Part shown: in pieces, positions 1-9,240 of the stretch
Position numbering within the stretch: the first letter of the stretch is position 1
Layout: every line of letters starts with the position of its first letter
Assembly (NCBI GenBank): GCA_009760855.2
Contig: WPIO01000012.1
Location: 8,490,001 to 8,554,000, forward strand
Source of the DNA: Cristatella mucedo
Lineage: Eukaryota > Bryozoa > Phylactolaemata > Cristatellidae
Length of the DNA: 64,000 bases
Direction: 5' to 3'
The notes under the pieces: model-generated
Told to the model about the DNA's origin: nothing
The model's input: the letters and a program-made list of their open reading frames with translations, nothing else
Database searches by the model: none
Position numbers and translations under genes: made by a program

Positions 1-45
1 ACGATTCGAGTCAAAACAGTGGGTTGAATGATTCTTTACCCGGTG

Positions 46-62
46 GGGGTGGGGGGGGGGGG
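46..62. repeat. Poly-G tract
   Basis: A G-rich run, nearly pure G with one T near its left end, precedes a LINE fragment. It is simple sequence and may be a sequencing-difficult spot. Confidence 0.8.
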
Positions 63-76
63 AGTCGTTCTGACAG

Positions 77-632
77 TTAGGCTGGACCCAGAGAATGAAG
101 GGACTTAAAAGAAAGTGACAGAACCTTGAAGTCGATGCGCTGCTTGATTGAGAGCCGGTGCAGATCGGCGGGAAGTGGTGTGATGTGGCAATTGCAACGC
201 TCACGACAGATGAGCCTAGCTGTAGAGTCTTGCACAACTGTAAGCACCTGATTGCACAGGCCGGTAGACCAGCAAGCAGTGAGTTACTGAAGTCAAGGCA
301 GGATGTCACAGATGCATGTACTAATTTAGATGTTGTATACCTGTCTAAACAAGCCCGAATTCTAGCAATGCTATGTAGCTGGAAGTAGGCAGACTTGACT
401 GTGAAGCTGATGTAGTCGTCTAATGAAAGGTTGCTTTGGAACAGAACGCCTAGATGCCTAGATTATGTGCAGATTTAACAGGAGATATGCTGACTGAGCC
501 GATTTTGAGCGTTAGGTTTTCCAATTTCTGAATCAAACTTGGTTTGCCCACAACTAGTAAGTTGGTTTTGTCGTCATTCAATTTAAGAAATTTTGATGCT
601 ATCCATGTGCCAATGACATCAATACATGCAAT
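77..632 (-). mobile_element. LINE-A (L2/Rex1-like) fragment, antisense
   Basis: Read on the minus strand this matches the reverse transcriptase and post-RT region of the LINE-A family seen throughout the window. It has the LNDDKTN segment near 570-545, a LTLKIGSVSISPV segment near 520, and the LARLVC / PVKQRI-type region near 150-230. Frames are interrupted, so it is a dead 5'-truncated copy that also lacks the usual 3' hairpin tail. It lies downstream of glutathione reductase exon 3, so it may be intronic. Confidence 0.75.
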
Positions 633-639
633 TGTATAT

Positions 640-2185
640 ACATGTAAGTATATATGTACATAAGCAGGCATGCGCGAGCACGTGCGTGCGTGAGTGTGAG
701 TGAGCGTTCATACCTGCAGGTACGCATGCACATTAGCACACAAATAGTCTGTGTATCTAAGCCCACGGCCATTATTATAAGCACACTGGATGCATAGGTT
801 TTATCAGCAGATGTGCTAGATGCTTTCCAGAGAGACAAAGCTTCGACCTCGACGTGATCCCCCCAGAACTAGTTGCTGCTGCTTCGTCGTTGCTATTAAC
901 TGCAGCAAGCCGTTTGCCAGCTTGCTGCTTCAGCTCCAAGCTGCTCCCAGCTTTTGCTGCACCATGCTTAATAGGCATGTAGGATAATTACTGCGATGTG
1001 TGAAAAAAGGACGAGCCAGTATAATGAGGCTTTTACACAGTTAACTCTGTAGTCTATGACAAACATGGAAAATCAGCAACTGTGCTGCAAGGACTCATTT
1101 TTTAAGGCATGGTAGCCTGGAAGTAGAACTCTTAGAATTAGTGGTGAATGCTAGTGCACTCGTGATCTCAACATATCATTTGTCGGTAGGAGTTCTGCAC
1201 ACACTGAATTTGAGAGCTGATGCATAATCTGGCGACAAGCACAAGCTGTTTATAATATGTTAACAATTGGTCCAAAACATGTACATGATATTTACACATT
1301 CATTCAACGAAAATTAAGAAACCCAAGTAGCAGAAAAGCCAATAAGCATCCAAACATGAGTAACATTTGTATTATTAAAATTCTATTTCATTCACAATTA
1401 AGAAAACGGGTATCCCACCAACATAATAAGCCTTTTATGTGGCTACTAGCCCAGTTTTCAAATATCGAAAATGTAGTCGTGGATATCTACAGGTAGGTAT
1501 GACCAAGGAAACCGCATTGGCTCACATCAAAGAATGAATGGAAACACAGCATTTTCAGCTACCTATATATAAGGTTCACAGTGACCGGGTCCTTTTTTTA
1601 CCTAGTCGAGCAGCAGCATCAGTTACCCTACATTCTCAGATCTGCTCTAAATAATAAATTAGCAGTCCCTCGTTTTAACATCAGCTGAAAAAAATGAAAT
1701 TGGAAGTTATCAAGAGAGTCAGTACAGCTTGCTTACATAATTCTGGTTAAACGATGGTAGCCCCTGCTGCCGATCCAGAATGCTTCACGCACACTGCACT
1801 TTCAAACTTTGACCTTGGTCTTTTGCTTATTCGAGCTGCTCGCCAGCTTCAGCAATACACTTTGCTCCTGATGCATGTGTGAATCATATGCTGGTAAGCA
1901 GGTAAGCACTCCATGGCTGCAAACTAGCATCAGTACGTCGAATAAAACTTATAAGCTATCACACATAAAGCCAACCATGTTCCAGATTTACAGTATCAAT
2001 AAAAAGAAAACGCTAGACAACAAGTTTTATACAGATCCCAGTGTTGCTATGAAACAACCACTCGATTGCTTGCAATTACCGTGCAAAGGTTCGAATAAGT
2101 CATCTCAACATTACAGACGTCTCCAGATGGCAATGGATCTGGGGGAGGGACATGGCTTCCACTCACTCTTACTTGCAGAGGAAAT
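640..2185. other. No recognisable gene (probable GSR intron 3)
   Basis: This stretch lies on the 3' side of glutathione reductase exon 3. I looked on the minus strand for the next exon (the IATGG-type NADPH-domain segment) and did not find it. Open frames here are short and unlike known proteins. Short GT/GA-rich simple sequence occurs at about 670-705. Confidence 0.4.
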
Positions 2186-2249
2186 CGTCTAGCCTGCGTC
2201 GACTAGTGCTTGAATGTGCAAAAAACGTAAAGTAACTAGTAAAGTAATG

Positions 2250-2269
2250 GTTAGCTGATCAAACAGCCC

Positions 2270-2346
<77 letters not shown>

Positions 2347-2480
2347 GTGGCAGAAGAGCCTCAACGGCTATCACCACCTCTTGCAGTAGGAAATAAAGGA
2401 TGGCTCAGCGTAGGACTTGAACCCAGGACCTCGGTCGTGAAAAGCAATAACCCCACTCCTAGGCTAAAATGCAGGGGCTA
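2250..2480 (-). mobile_element. tRNA-derived SINE (SINE-2 family), antisense
   Basis: Reading the minus strand, a pol III B-box-like GGGTTCAAGTCC (about 2427-2438) follows an anticodon-arm-like segment. A body ending GGCTCTTCTGCCACTA comes next. The same order is found at 27665 (plus), 20341 (minus) and 60870 (plus). The AT microsatellite sits in the distal part of the element. Confidence 0.65.
2272..2342. repeat. (AT)n microsatellite
   Basis: About 70 bases of uninterrupted TA dinucleotide, embedded in the SINE-2 copy. The apparent poly-Ile/Tyr reading frame across it is not a gene. Confidence 0.95.
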
Positions 2481-2750
2481 AGGATCCGATATCACGAGTA
2501 TGAGATTGAACACTAATTACAGCCTGGGTAGGCAATCTATTAATTTTAACTGCTACTAATTTGGGCTTTGGCCTCTAAGAACATGCCTGTCCTTACCATG
2601 TGGAGGTCCAAACTGAGATAACAAACCTAGCAGCACGTGGTAACTAGCTAGGAGATGGTGACAATGGGGAAGAAGCCGGCGAGGTCGCTTCAGAAACTGC
2701 AATAAACTCGGAGAGTGCAGTCATGTCAGCAAGTACAGTTAATTTAGCTC

Positions 2751-2769
2751 TCTCTCTCTCTGCTCTCTC

Positions 2770-2852
<83 letters not shown>
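2751..2852. repeat. (CT)n microsatellite
   Basis: Two long CT tracts separated by short interruptions. The Arg/Glu-rich frame on the other strand is an artefact of the repeat. Confidence 0.95.
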
Positions 2853-2853
<1 letters not shown>

Positions 2854-3031
2854 CCATCTCTCCCTCACACTTTACAGCCGGCAAAGATTTTAAGACAACC
2901 AAATATGTGCAACTGCAGCTGACCTCACATTAGAACCCCAACACTAAGCTTCCTGAGATTCTGCATGCAGAAACGGTACCATTGCACATGGCCAATCATA
3001 TTTCGCAACAATGCAGTACAAACGTTCGCAC

Positions 3032-3101
3032 CTTCTCCATGTTGGACATGTAAATTGCATGAAGTCTCTTGATATAGGCATCACGTGCTGACTTGACTTT
3101 C
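3032..3101 (-). CDS. GSR: Glutathione reductase, coding exon 3
   Basis: A 70-nt exon on the minus strand between a clean acceptor (pyrimidine-rich stretch then TGTGCAG) and donor AAG|GTGCGA. It completes an Arg codon split with exon 2 and adds 23 codons beginning KVKSARDAYIKRLHAIY. This matches the helix after the FAD domain of animal glutathione reductases (human RDAYVSRLNAIYQNN). Phase agrees exactly with exon 2. The remaining NADPH-binding and dimerisation domains must lie beyond the left edge, because no further exon was found at 1-3000. Confidence 0.9.
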
Positions 3102-3757
3102 CTGCACAAATAAAACAAAGTCGGGTCTTATCAGTGATGCAGCTAATTAGGCTGTCAGGACCGTTCCACGTGAGAGCTGTTTTGACAGTAAGAACAAATG
3201 CAACAACCACTAAAGAACCGCACTGGCGTGGCTTGGTCACTGCTGGCTTGTGGCTACTCACAGCGTCAACACTATCACTGCTATGCCGCCTGATCGTTTT
3301 CGTTAGAAAATACGTTCCAGAGGCTTGCAGGCAGGACAAAGAGCAAAATGTTCCCTGCCGATGAAGACTGAGTGTGCAACTTTCTGTAAACTAGGCTAAT
3401 GATATACCAACTGTGCTATGTAGGCTAACGACTTGCTTCTCTCAACATAGGGCAGTGCAATTTTTGGTTAATGACCACTCATTTTCTGAGGAAGCAAGCT
3501 TCGACACAAGAATGTGCAGATGCCTTGACACCTGGAAGCAGATGTCATGCAGTGTCCTCAACAAACTGAACGATCAAGCATGTTTGAAGACACGGGACAA
3601 GAAGACCTAAAGGTGACTTGTAGAAAACATGTTCATCTACGACTGGTTTCAAGCCGTGTTTCCGACGAGGGCGTACAGAGAGTTCACTGCCTCGTCGGCT
3701 ACCACCCAGCTTCCATGGGCCACCTGAGAAAGCCAACAGCAAGCAAAAGCAGTGAAC

Positions 3758-4005
3758 AGCAATGGCGGCAGCAGCAGCAGCAATGGCGGCAGCAGCAGCA
3801 GCAGCAATGGCGGCAGCAGCAGCAGCAGCAATGGCGGCAGCAGCAGCAGCAGCAATGGCGGCAGCAGCAGCAGCAATGGCGGCAGCAGCAGCAGCAGCAG
3901 CAATGGCGGCGGCAGCAGCAGCAGCAATGGCGGCAGCAGCAGCAGCAGCAATGGCGGCAGCAGCAGCAGCATAGGCGGCAGCAGCAGCAGGGGCGGCAGC
4001 AGTTG
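3758..4005. repeat. CAG-rich minisatellite with AATGGCGG spacer
   Basis: Nine units of AATGGCGG followed by four to six CAG triplets, then two degenerate units. The length is a multiple of three almost throughout, so all three plus-strand frames are open (Ser-Asn-Gly, Gln-Trp-Arg, Ala-Met), as is a Leu/Pro frame on the minus strand. It sits inside glutathione reductase intron 2, so I read it as non-coding. Confidence 0.9.
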
Positions 4006-4009
4006 AAGC

Positions 4010-5740
4010 GGCTGCACAGTGCCGACTAAGGGCATACGCAAAGAATGCAGAGATCTGGTGGTTTCAGTCTTAGGTGACCAGGATTAATGATATATCGAAA
4101 CACTAGCACAGTCACTTCTATCTCAGCAGATTATTCGTGTGCTTCTGCCAGCTTCAATTTGAACAAATGCTACCACAGCACATCATGGCCATAGCAGTCG
4201 ACTAGCTTTTAGCCAGAGCGATTTATTTTGTACCCAGCTTGAAGTCATAACAGCAAGTAGGCAGCAGAGAAAATGAACGACCCACGACAGTTTTATAGGG
4301 TCTCATTGACCAACCGCATCTTACCACACTGCAATAAGAGACCTTGCTCAGGCCAGCCGTGTCAAAAAGTGTCAGCAGAACTTTCAGCTCTCTTGAGCAG
4401 TCTTAAGCACAGTAGGTCCAGATGGGAATAGGACCCGAGTCGTGCATTCCTAATCAGTGACAAACCATTTGGTATGGGCTTGGCCAATGGTAGTAAAGGG
4501 TCGAGCATATAATGCTTTACCTTCTACGGCAACGGCACTGCACTACAGCTATGGTGGTATAGCTTTGTCCTAGCAATGGCTGCCTGGTTGGAGGAGCTCG
4601 AGTCATAAGTGCAATACTCACCACAACCAACATCATAGCCCGGTTTCTGGATTTATAAGTCAGCACAGGACACCAAATGCATCAGACAGTCTGAAGGGCA
4701 TGAACCAGAAGCATCCCGACACAAGTAAAATTGTGCAGCAAGCTTGTAACTTGGACACTTCGAGCAGCCATATAATAAACTAGAGCAACCCCAAATCATA
4801 TGCCAATAGTCTTTGGCCGTTAAAAAGTCACTCGGGCCTGTACTACAAGGAACATCAAAATTTCAAGAAAGCAACACTGTAGCGCATCGAAGACCTTGCA
4901 CTGACGAGGCAATCAAGTATTTCTTGCACTTACATATACAATGAGTTCTTGAGTGAGCTGACTTAATAGAATACTTTTGTATAGAGTACTTAAATTAGCT
5001 ACAACCAAGCAGACAGGCAGGGTGAGCAGAGTAGCATAGTAGTCTGAGTTGGTCGGCGGAATTGTCAAGACAATCGTTCGTCATCAGGTGCAGCTAAGCA
5101 AATTTTTTTGGCTGAGCAATTCTTTCCGCGGTGCAAAACAACACCCAAGCAGCAGTTAAAGTGCACCATGGCTTGGTAGCTGGCGAATTACCAAAAAAAG
5201 GTCACCAGGACCCGTGACTATACACACATGCCCATTTGCTGGCCAACGTGCTTACTAACCACGCCATGTCCAGCAAAGCAGCCGACCGAAGATGGCTGCT
5301 CGGAAGCAAACCAGCATCGAAACTTCACTCCCAACGAGAAAATTGTGTACTAATAAAATTGTTTTGGGATGGTGGCATGCCAGTCATAATAAAGAGTTCA
5401 CAGTTTCGCTGGTGCAGGACCGCCTGCATACGATTTCGCACGGAATTTCAGCAAAAGCTGCAATCCAGTCTGCAAAGCTGGCCACAGTGGTTCCCTGCCA
5501 GTGTGCAAGACAGATGAATTAACGAAGTGGCAGAAGAAATGGACAAGCGTGACGATAGTGGGGAGCTGTACAGTGCAAGGCATCCGGTAATGTCTCGGCA
5601 CAGCTTCTGATGCTACAACTGCTGACTGAATGACGTTGCCACTAGAGAGGCCATTTGGTACACCGTACGTGACACTCCAGTGTGAGTACAGTGAGGCCAG
5701 CTTAGAATGTACACGTACGCAAGTGTTGAAAGTGATGCTC
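4010..5740 (-). other. Glutathione reductase intron 2 (left part)
   Basis: The intron runs from 3102 to 5742. Beyond the minisatellite I see no repeat family or exon in it. The small frames at 5.2-5.7 kb, on both strands, have no family resemblance. Confidence 0.6.
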
Positions 5741-5742
5741 AC

Positions 5743-5858
5743 CTCCAGTCAAAGCCATTGCTTGTCACATCGAAGCCGTAGTCGCTGCAGTCATGCAAGA
5801 ATTCGGCATGCATAGCCGTGTTAAACATCACCTTCTTCGGAACGCAGCCAACATTAAC
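5743..5858 (-). CDS. GSR: Glutathione reductase, coding exon 2
   Basis: A 116-nt minus-strand exon between acceptor CCAG and donor GAG|GTGAGC. It carries 38 codons plus two bases. It opens [20 protein letters not shown] and continues [10 protein letters not shown]. Joined to exon 1 it forms the redox-active disulfide motif GGTC-VNVGC, whose two Cys accept electrons from FAD and reduce glutathione disulfide. The CVPKK and YGF positions match human GSR. The two catalytic Cys are encoded by different exons, with the intron directly after the first. No frameshift or stop is present. Confidence 0.95.
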
Positions 5859-6301
5859 CTGGATCAACAAGGGCATGATCCATTGCTTCACGAAGCAGCA
5901 ACGAATTTACAGTAGCGGATGAATCGCGGCGTTTTCAATGCAGCAACAGCACCGTGCAGAGTGACCGAAGTCAACATACGCACGATTCCACTCGACGCAG
6001 TACTTAAAAAAGTGTTGCCCGGGAAGCAAGAGCTTGCGGCTTATCCAAGAACGTACAGGCGTGCAAGTACCTAAGAGGCAGTCTCGCACAAGAGCGACTA
6101 GAAGCGGCTAGAATTGAGAGATCGGCTAAACAGCGAACGTCCGTATAAACACAAAGCTCGACGCAGGAATCGAAAGCCGAGTAGCTGCATCGTGCCAGCA
6201 CGCATGCCTCTGTACAGGCTGAGTCGCGAGTGTAAAGTCCAGCGGCACCTCCGATGCGCTAGGCGGAAGGTGACTAAAGACTCAAACAGAAGAGTGCTTA
6301 C

Positions 6302-6529
6302 GCATGTTCCGCCGACGAGCGCCTTCTCGATAAGGCAAACACTGGCTCCGTGCTCTGCGGCTCGTCTCGCGCTCGCCATACCGCCGGAGCCGGCGCCTAT
6401 GACGATGTAATCGTACTGACGGTTAACTGGAGCCATGCTGCACTGCCAGCGGGTTTGCAACGCCGCTGTCGGACTGCCGCAAAAGAAAAAGTGCTGAGTA
6501 ATGACTCGCAACCGGCCCGCTGCTGACAT
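6302..6529 (-). CDS. GSR: Glutathione reductase, coding exon 1 (FAD-binding; possible mitochondrial leader)
   Basis: This exon encodes the N-terminus of the FAD- and NADPH-dependent enzyme that regenerates reduced glutathione. It has 76 codons and ends in phase 0 at donor TGC|GTAAGC. It contains the Rossmann dinucleotide motif [20 protein letters not shown] (GxGxxG/A) and [10 protein letters not shown], the last residue being the first redox Cys. Two in-frame starts exist: ATG at 6529 adds a 31-residue leader that is Arg-bearing, free of acidic residues and hydrophobic in the middle, typical of a mitochondrial presequence. ATG at 6436 (MAPVNRQ) would give a cytosolic form. Dual targeting from alternative starts is known for animal GSR; that it happens here is inference. 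Confidence 0.93.
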
Positions 6530-6660
6530 AGATAAAGAGGCGTGGCAATAGGCCTGTGCACACCGGGCGCTGAGCCGCGAGGTGCTTCACCCAGGGCTCC
6601 TTAGTACTTCCGGTCCGGTGACGGCTGTAGCCTTTTTTAGCTCGTCGCGCCGTGCAATTG
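6530..6660 (-). promoter_or_regulatory. Probable GSR promoter / 5' UTR
   Basis: Locally GC-rich, CpG-containing sequence directly upstream of the first glutathione reductase ATG. No TATA box is obvious. It is called from position and composition only. Confidence 0.4.
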
Positions 6661-6664
6661 TGAC

Positions 6665-7195
6665 AGTTTTTACGAACAGTTTAGCAGCTATTGACTAGCG
6701 ATCGATTACTTATTAAGTTGATCACATGAATAAAAAGAAATGTAATACCATACGACGTGCAAATTGCCGTTTTAATATCTCTGCTCTAGAAAATATACCT
6801 GTACGTAATACAGACCGCTACCCTGAGTAGCCTTCATTTTCTCTTTGCGTTGCTGGACAAACGTCAAGATAGTTACTGCTGAGCGCAGTATTGCATAAAA
6901 TATTTGCCTTCCTACAACGTCCATTTAAAATTAAAAGAACTTATGATGGTGAATTGACCGGCCTCCAGTTTCCTGCCCTCTCGGACTTTTAAAAAGTAAA
7001 AGGTAAAGATAGGCTGACTCACGGCGCCATGATTTGCATTGCTGCAGCGCGGTGCTCATGTGCTTTCCTCCCGATTGCGATGCGAAATAAAGCACTATCG
7101 GCATAGGACTCAAATCCGGGTAACGAAGCGCCAGCATCTAATCATTGGGCTAAGCAAGGCCTCAATAAGACGTAAATAAGCGGGAGATGCGTAAT
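6665..7195. other. Intergenic, nothing recognised
   Basis: AT-rich sequence with only short unrecognised frames. Confidence 0.4.
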
Positions 7196-7198
7196 GTC

Positions 7199-7560
7199 GT
7201 GTAATGTATCTCCGTCTGTAACTCCACAAAGTCATAAAGACCGTGTGGATGCTACGCAGGAGAGTTATGAACAGCGCACTCACAGGCTGAGCGGCTTTCG
7301 GTACGCATTCGGTAGCCAACAGACTTCGTCTCACGCAGCAAAGAAACAGTGGGAAGCATAGCCGAGTCAAGAGAGTAGTTGGGGTAGTGAGTAGCATGGA
7401 AATAGCAGCTCAGGACCGCTGAAAAGGATGTGCCATAGTCGGCAGTAGGAGAGTAGTTGTCGTTTCATAAGAATTGTGGAGGCGATTTCCACAGTCTAGG
7501 ACCTGCAGAGCTAAAGCTTCTATCGCCAACTGTCCTCGGTGGCGTTTCTAGGATATTGTG
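7199..7560 (-). mobile_element. LINE-B (L2/Rex1-like) 3' end, antisense
   Basis: On the minus strand this matches the C-terminus and 3' UTR of LINE-B: the region coding for a correct-length end of ORF2 (a stretch read from CTGCAGGTCCTAGACTG), then the terminal GGAGTTACAGACGGAGATAC. The same sequence ends the longer LINE-B copy at 52888-55610 and the copies at 8320 and 45528. Confidence 0.75.
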
Positions 7561-8319
7561 CGTCCGGGCACGAATTAAACAGGTGGCGCCCCATATTATA
7601 GGTGCTCATTTTGGCACCCCAGTCGCTCCATCAGTACGCCTCAGACTGTATAAGAAGTTGATGTCTGCGTAAATGCGTCCAGAAATCACAAATAGATGCC
7701 ATCAATGCTTCACGAGGATTCTGAAATGTAGGCAAGTCACGCTCTCAAAAACGCCGCTTCAGGCTGAAACTGTGAGAGGACGAGGATTTGCCCATTCGAC
7801 TCCTCGGCTTGAAGCCGGGTTGTACGCAGGGGCATAGCCAGGCATGAGCCAAGAAAGACAGCACAGCGAGCTCGACAGAAGCGACCAATCGTAGGGCGGC
7901 TGAAGGTATGTTAGTTTTCTCCTCAGACCCTTTCAGGTCGGTTCACGCGGCCTGGCGGCCCTTCCCTACGCCTATGGCTGCGAGTCGCCAGCCAATACTT
8001 AATAGCCCGCTGTGTACACAGAAGCAGGACTGGAGGCGGGCCACACCGAGTATTTAGAAGCTGCAGGGGCGTGCCATTAGAAGTGCCCATAAACCTGATG
8101 CGGCGGCGGCGGACGCTACAAATCGCAGGGCCACTTCAGATGATTGCACATTACGAATGACATAGCGCATAGCCAACAGTTAAAAAGCAAAAATACACAA
8201 ACGTAGCGATTAGACGCGAAGCGTGAGTCAGCAGTTCCCGCCTGCCTTTTTTTCTCGGAGGTTTTAGTTTTTTCCGACCGCAAATTTTGCAAGATCAGCA
8301 GCTTGTCTGGTCTGACGTC
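7561..8319. other. Intergenic, nothing firm
   Basis: Moderately GC-rich. A hAT-like terminus motif (CAGGGGCATAGCC at 7827) is seen, but without a convincing partner or target-site duplication. No gene is recognised. Confidence 0.35.
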
Positions 8320-8640
8320 AACGACCTAGCTTCTTACGCAACGACAACTACTCTCCTGCTGCTGACTATGGCTCATCCTTTTGAGAGGTCATGAGCCATA
8401 ATAAGCCATAATAGCCATAATAAGCTGCTACTTCCATGCTACTCACTACAACAACTACTCTCCTGACTCTGTATGCTTCCCACTTTCTCTTTGTTGCGTG
8501 AGACGAAATCGGTTGGCTACCGAATGCGTACCGAAAGCCGCTTAGGCTATGAGTTCGCTATACAAAACTCTACGGTGTAGCACCCACATAGTCTTTATGG
8601 CTTTGTGGAGTTACAGACGGAGATACATTACATTACATTC
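8320..8640 (+). mobile_element. LINE-B 3' end, sense
   Basis: The same 3' terminal sequence as the copy at 7199-7560 but in the opposite orientation, ending GGAGTTACAGACGGAGATAC. It carries a local expansion of a GCCATAATA unit at about 8394-8428. The two copies are about 0.8 kb apart, head to head relative to their 3' ends. Confidence 0.75.
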
Positions 8641-8684
8641 CGCAGCACACGATTTCTGTGTGAGGTTGAAATGAAATACAAAAA

Positions 8685-8845
8685 ATATAATTATTTGTAT
8701 AGCGCCTTAAGAGAACTCAATCTCCATTCAAGCGCTTCACATGTGCCGCAGTGCTTGAGCCCATGACCGTGGTCATCAAATATATTATTTACCTTGACCT
8801 GGGTTCGAGGCGGGCACCTTAAGCGCTGGGCCAAACCAGCAAATC
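8685..8845 (-). mobile_element. tRNA-derived SINE with LINE-type tail (SINE-1), antisense
   Basis: Read on the minus strand: a tRNA-like head (GGTTTGGCCCAGCGCTTAAG, then CCTCGAACCC as a B-box), a short middle, then the tail GAAGCGC..GAGATTGAGTTCTCTTAAGGCGC. The tail is the same hairpin that ends the window's LINEs. Other copies lie at 35635, 39090 and 52540. Confidence 0.7.
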
Positions 8846-9039
8846 AAACACTTGCACCAAAATTAGCATGGAATCGACTTTTAGACCCGCCCTGTGGCCT
8901 ACAGATCACGTCACTCGCTTGCACCGGTCTACTCATCCATCCTTTTAGCCCCCACGTGCCTCTCTCGTGCGACCAGCTTCGCGGCTGCCAGCTGTCTCGC
9001 CGTTGCTAGTACACAATTGAAATCTTTTGATGATCGGGC

Positions 9040-9240
9040 CTTCAGATCGTGTGAACCAGAAGTCTAAAACTCGCTTCTGGCTTCATTTACCGTCAGCATT
9101 GACGTTGCACAATTTAAGTCTCAGCTAAAGATGCGTAGTCTGTTCCGCTCAGCTTCCATTCACACCGCTTGTCTTTTATCCTGAGGGCTGTGCTTGCTTG
9201 CTGCTGCATGATTCAGTGCATAATTCTAAAAAGGGGTCCC
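9040..9240 (+). mobile_element. LINE-C fragment: end of ORF2, sense
   Basis: The frame starting at about 9095 reads DVAQFKSQLKMRSLFRSA and then stops, the classic C-terminal signature of CR1/L2-type LINE ORF2 (FKSQLKTHLF). A related but distinct copy is at 38080-38540. Only about 0.2 kb is preserved. Confidence 0.6.

Noticed and set aside
2189-2377. Poly-Ile/Tyr minus-strand frame resembling a membrane peptide
   Set aside because: It is the AT microsatellite within a SINE.
2644-2868. Arg-Glu-rich minus-strand frame
   Set aside because: Produced by the CT microsatellite.
3547-4041. Gln/Trp/Arg, Ser/Asn/Gly, Ala/Met and Leu/Pro frames
   Set aside because: All are readings of the CAG/AATGGCGG minisatellite inside a GSR intron, with no splice or homology support.
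7827-7980. hAT-like CAGGGGCATAGCC and complement of CGCCTATGGCTG as a short element
   Set aside because: Inverted ends align poorly and the flanking octamers (GTTGTACG, CGAGTCGC) do not match.
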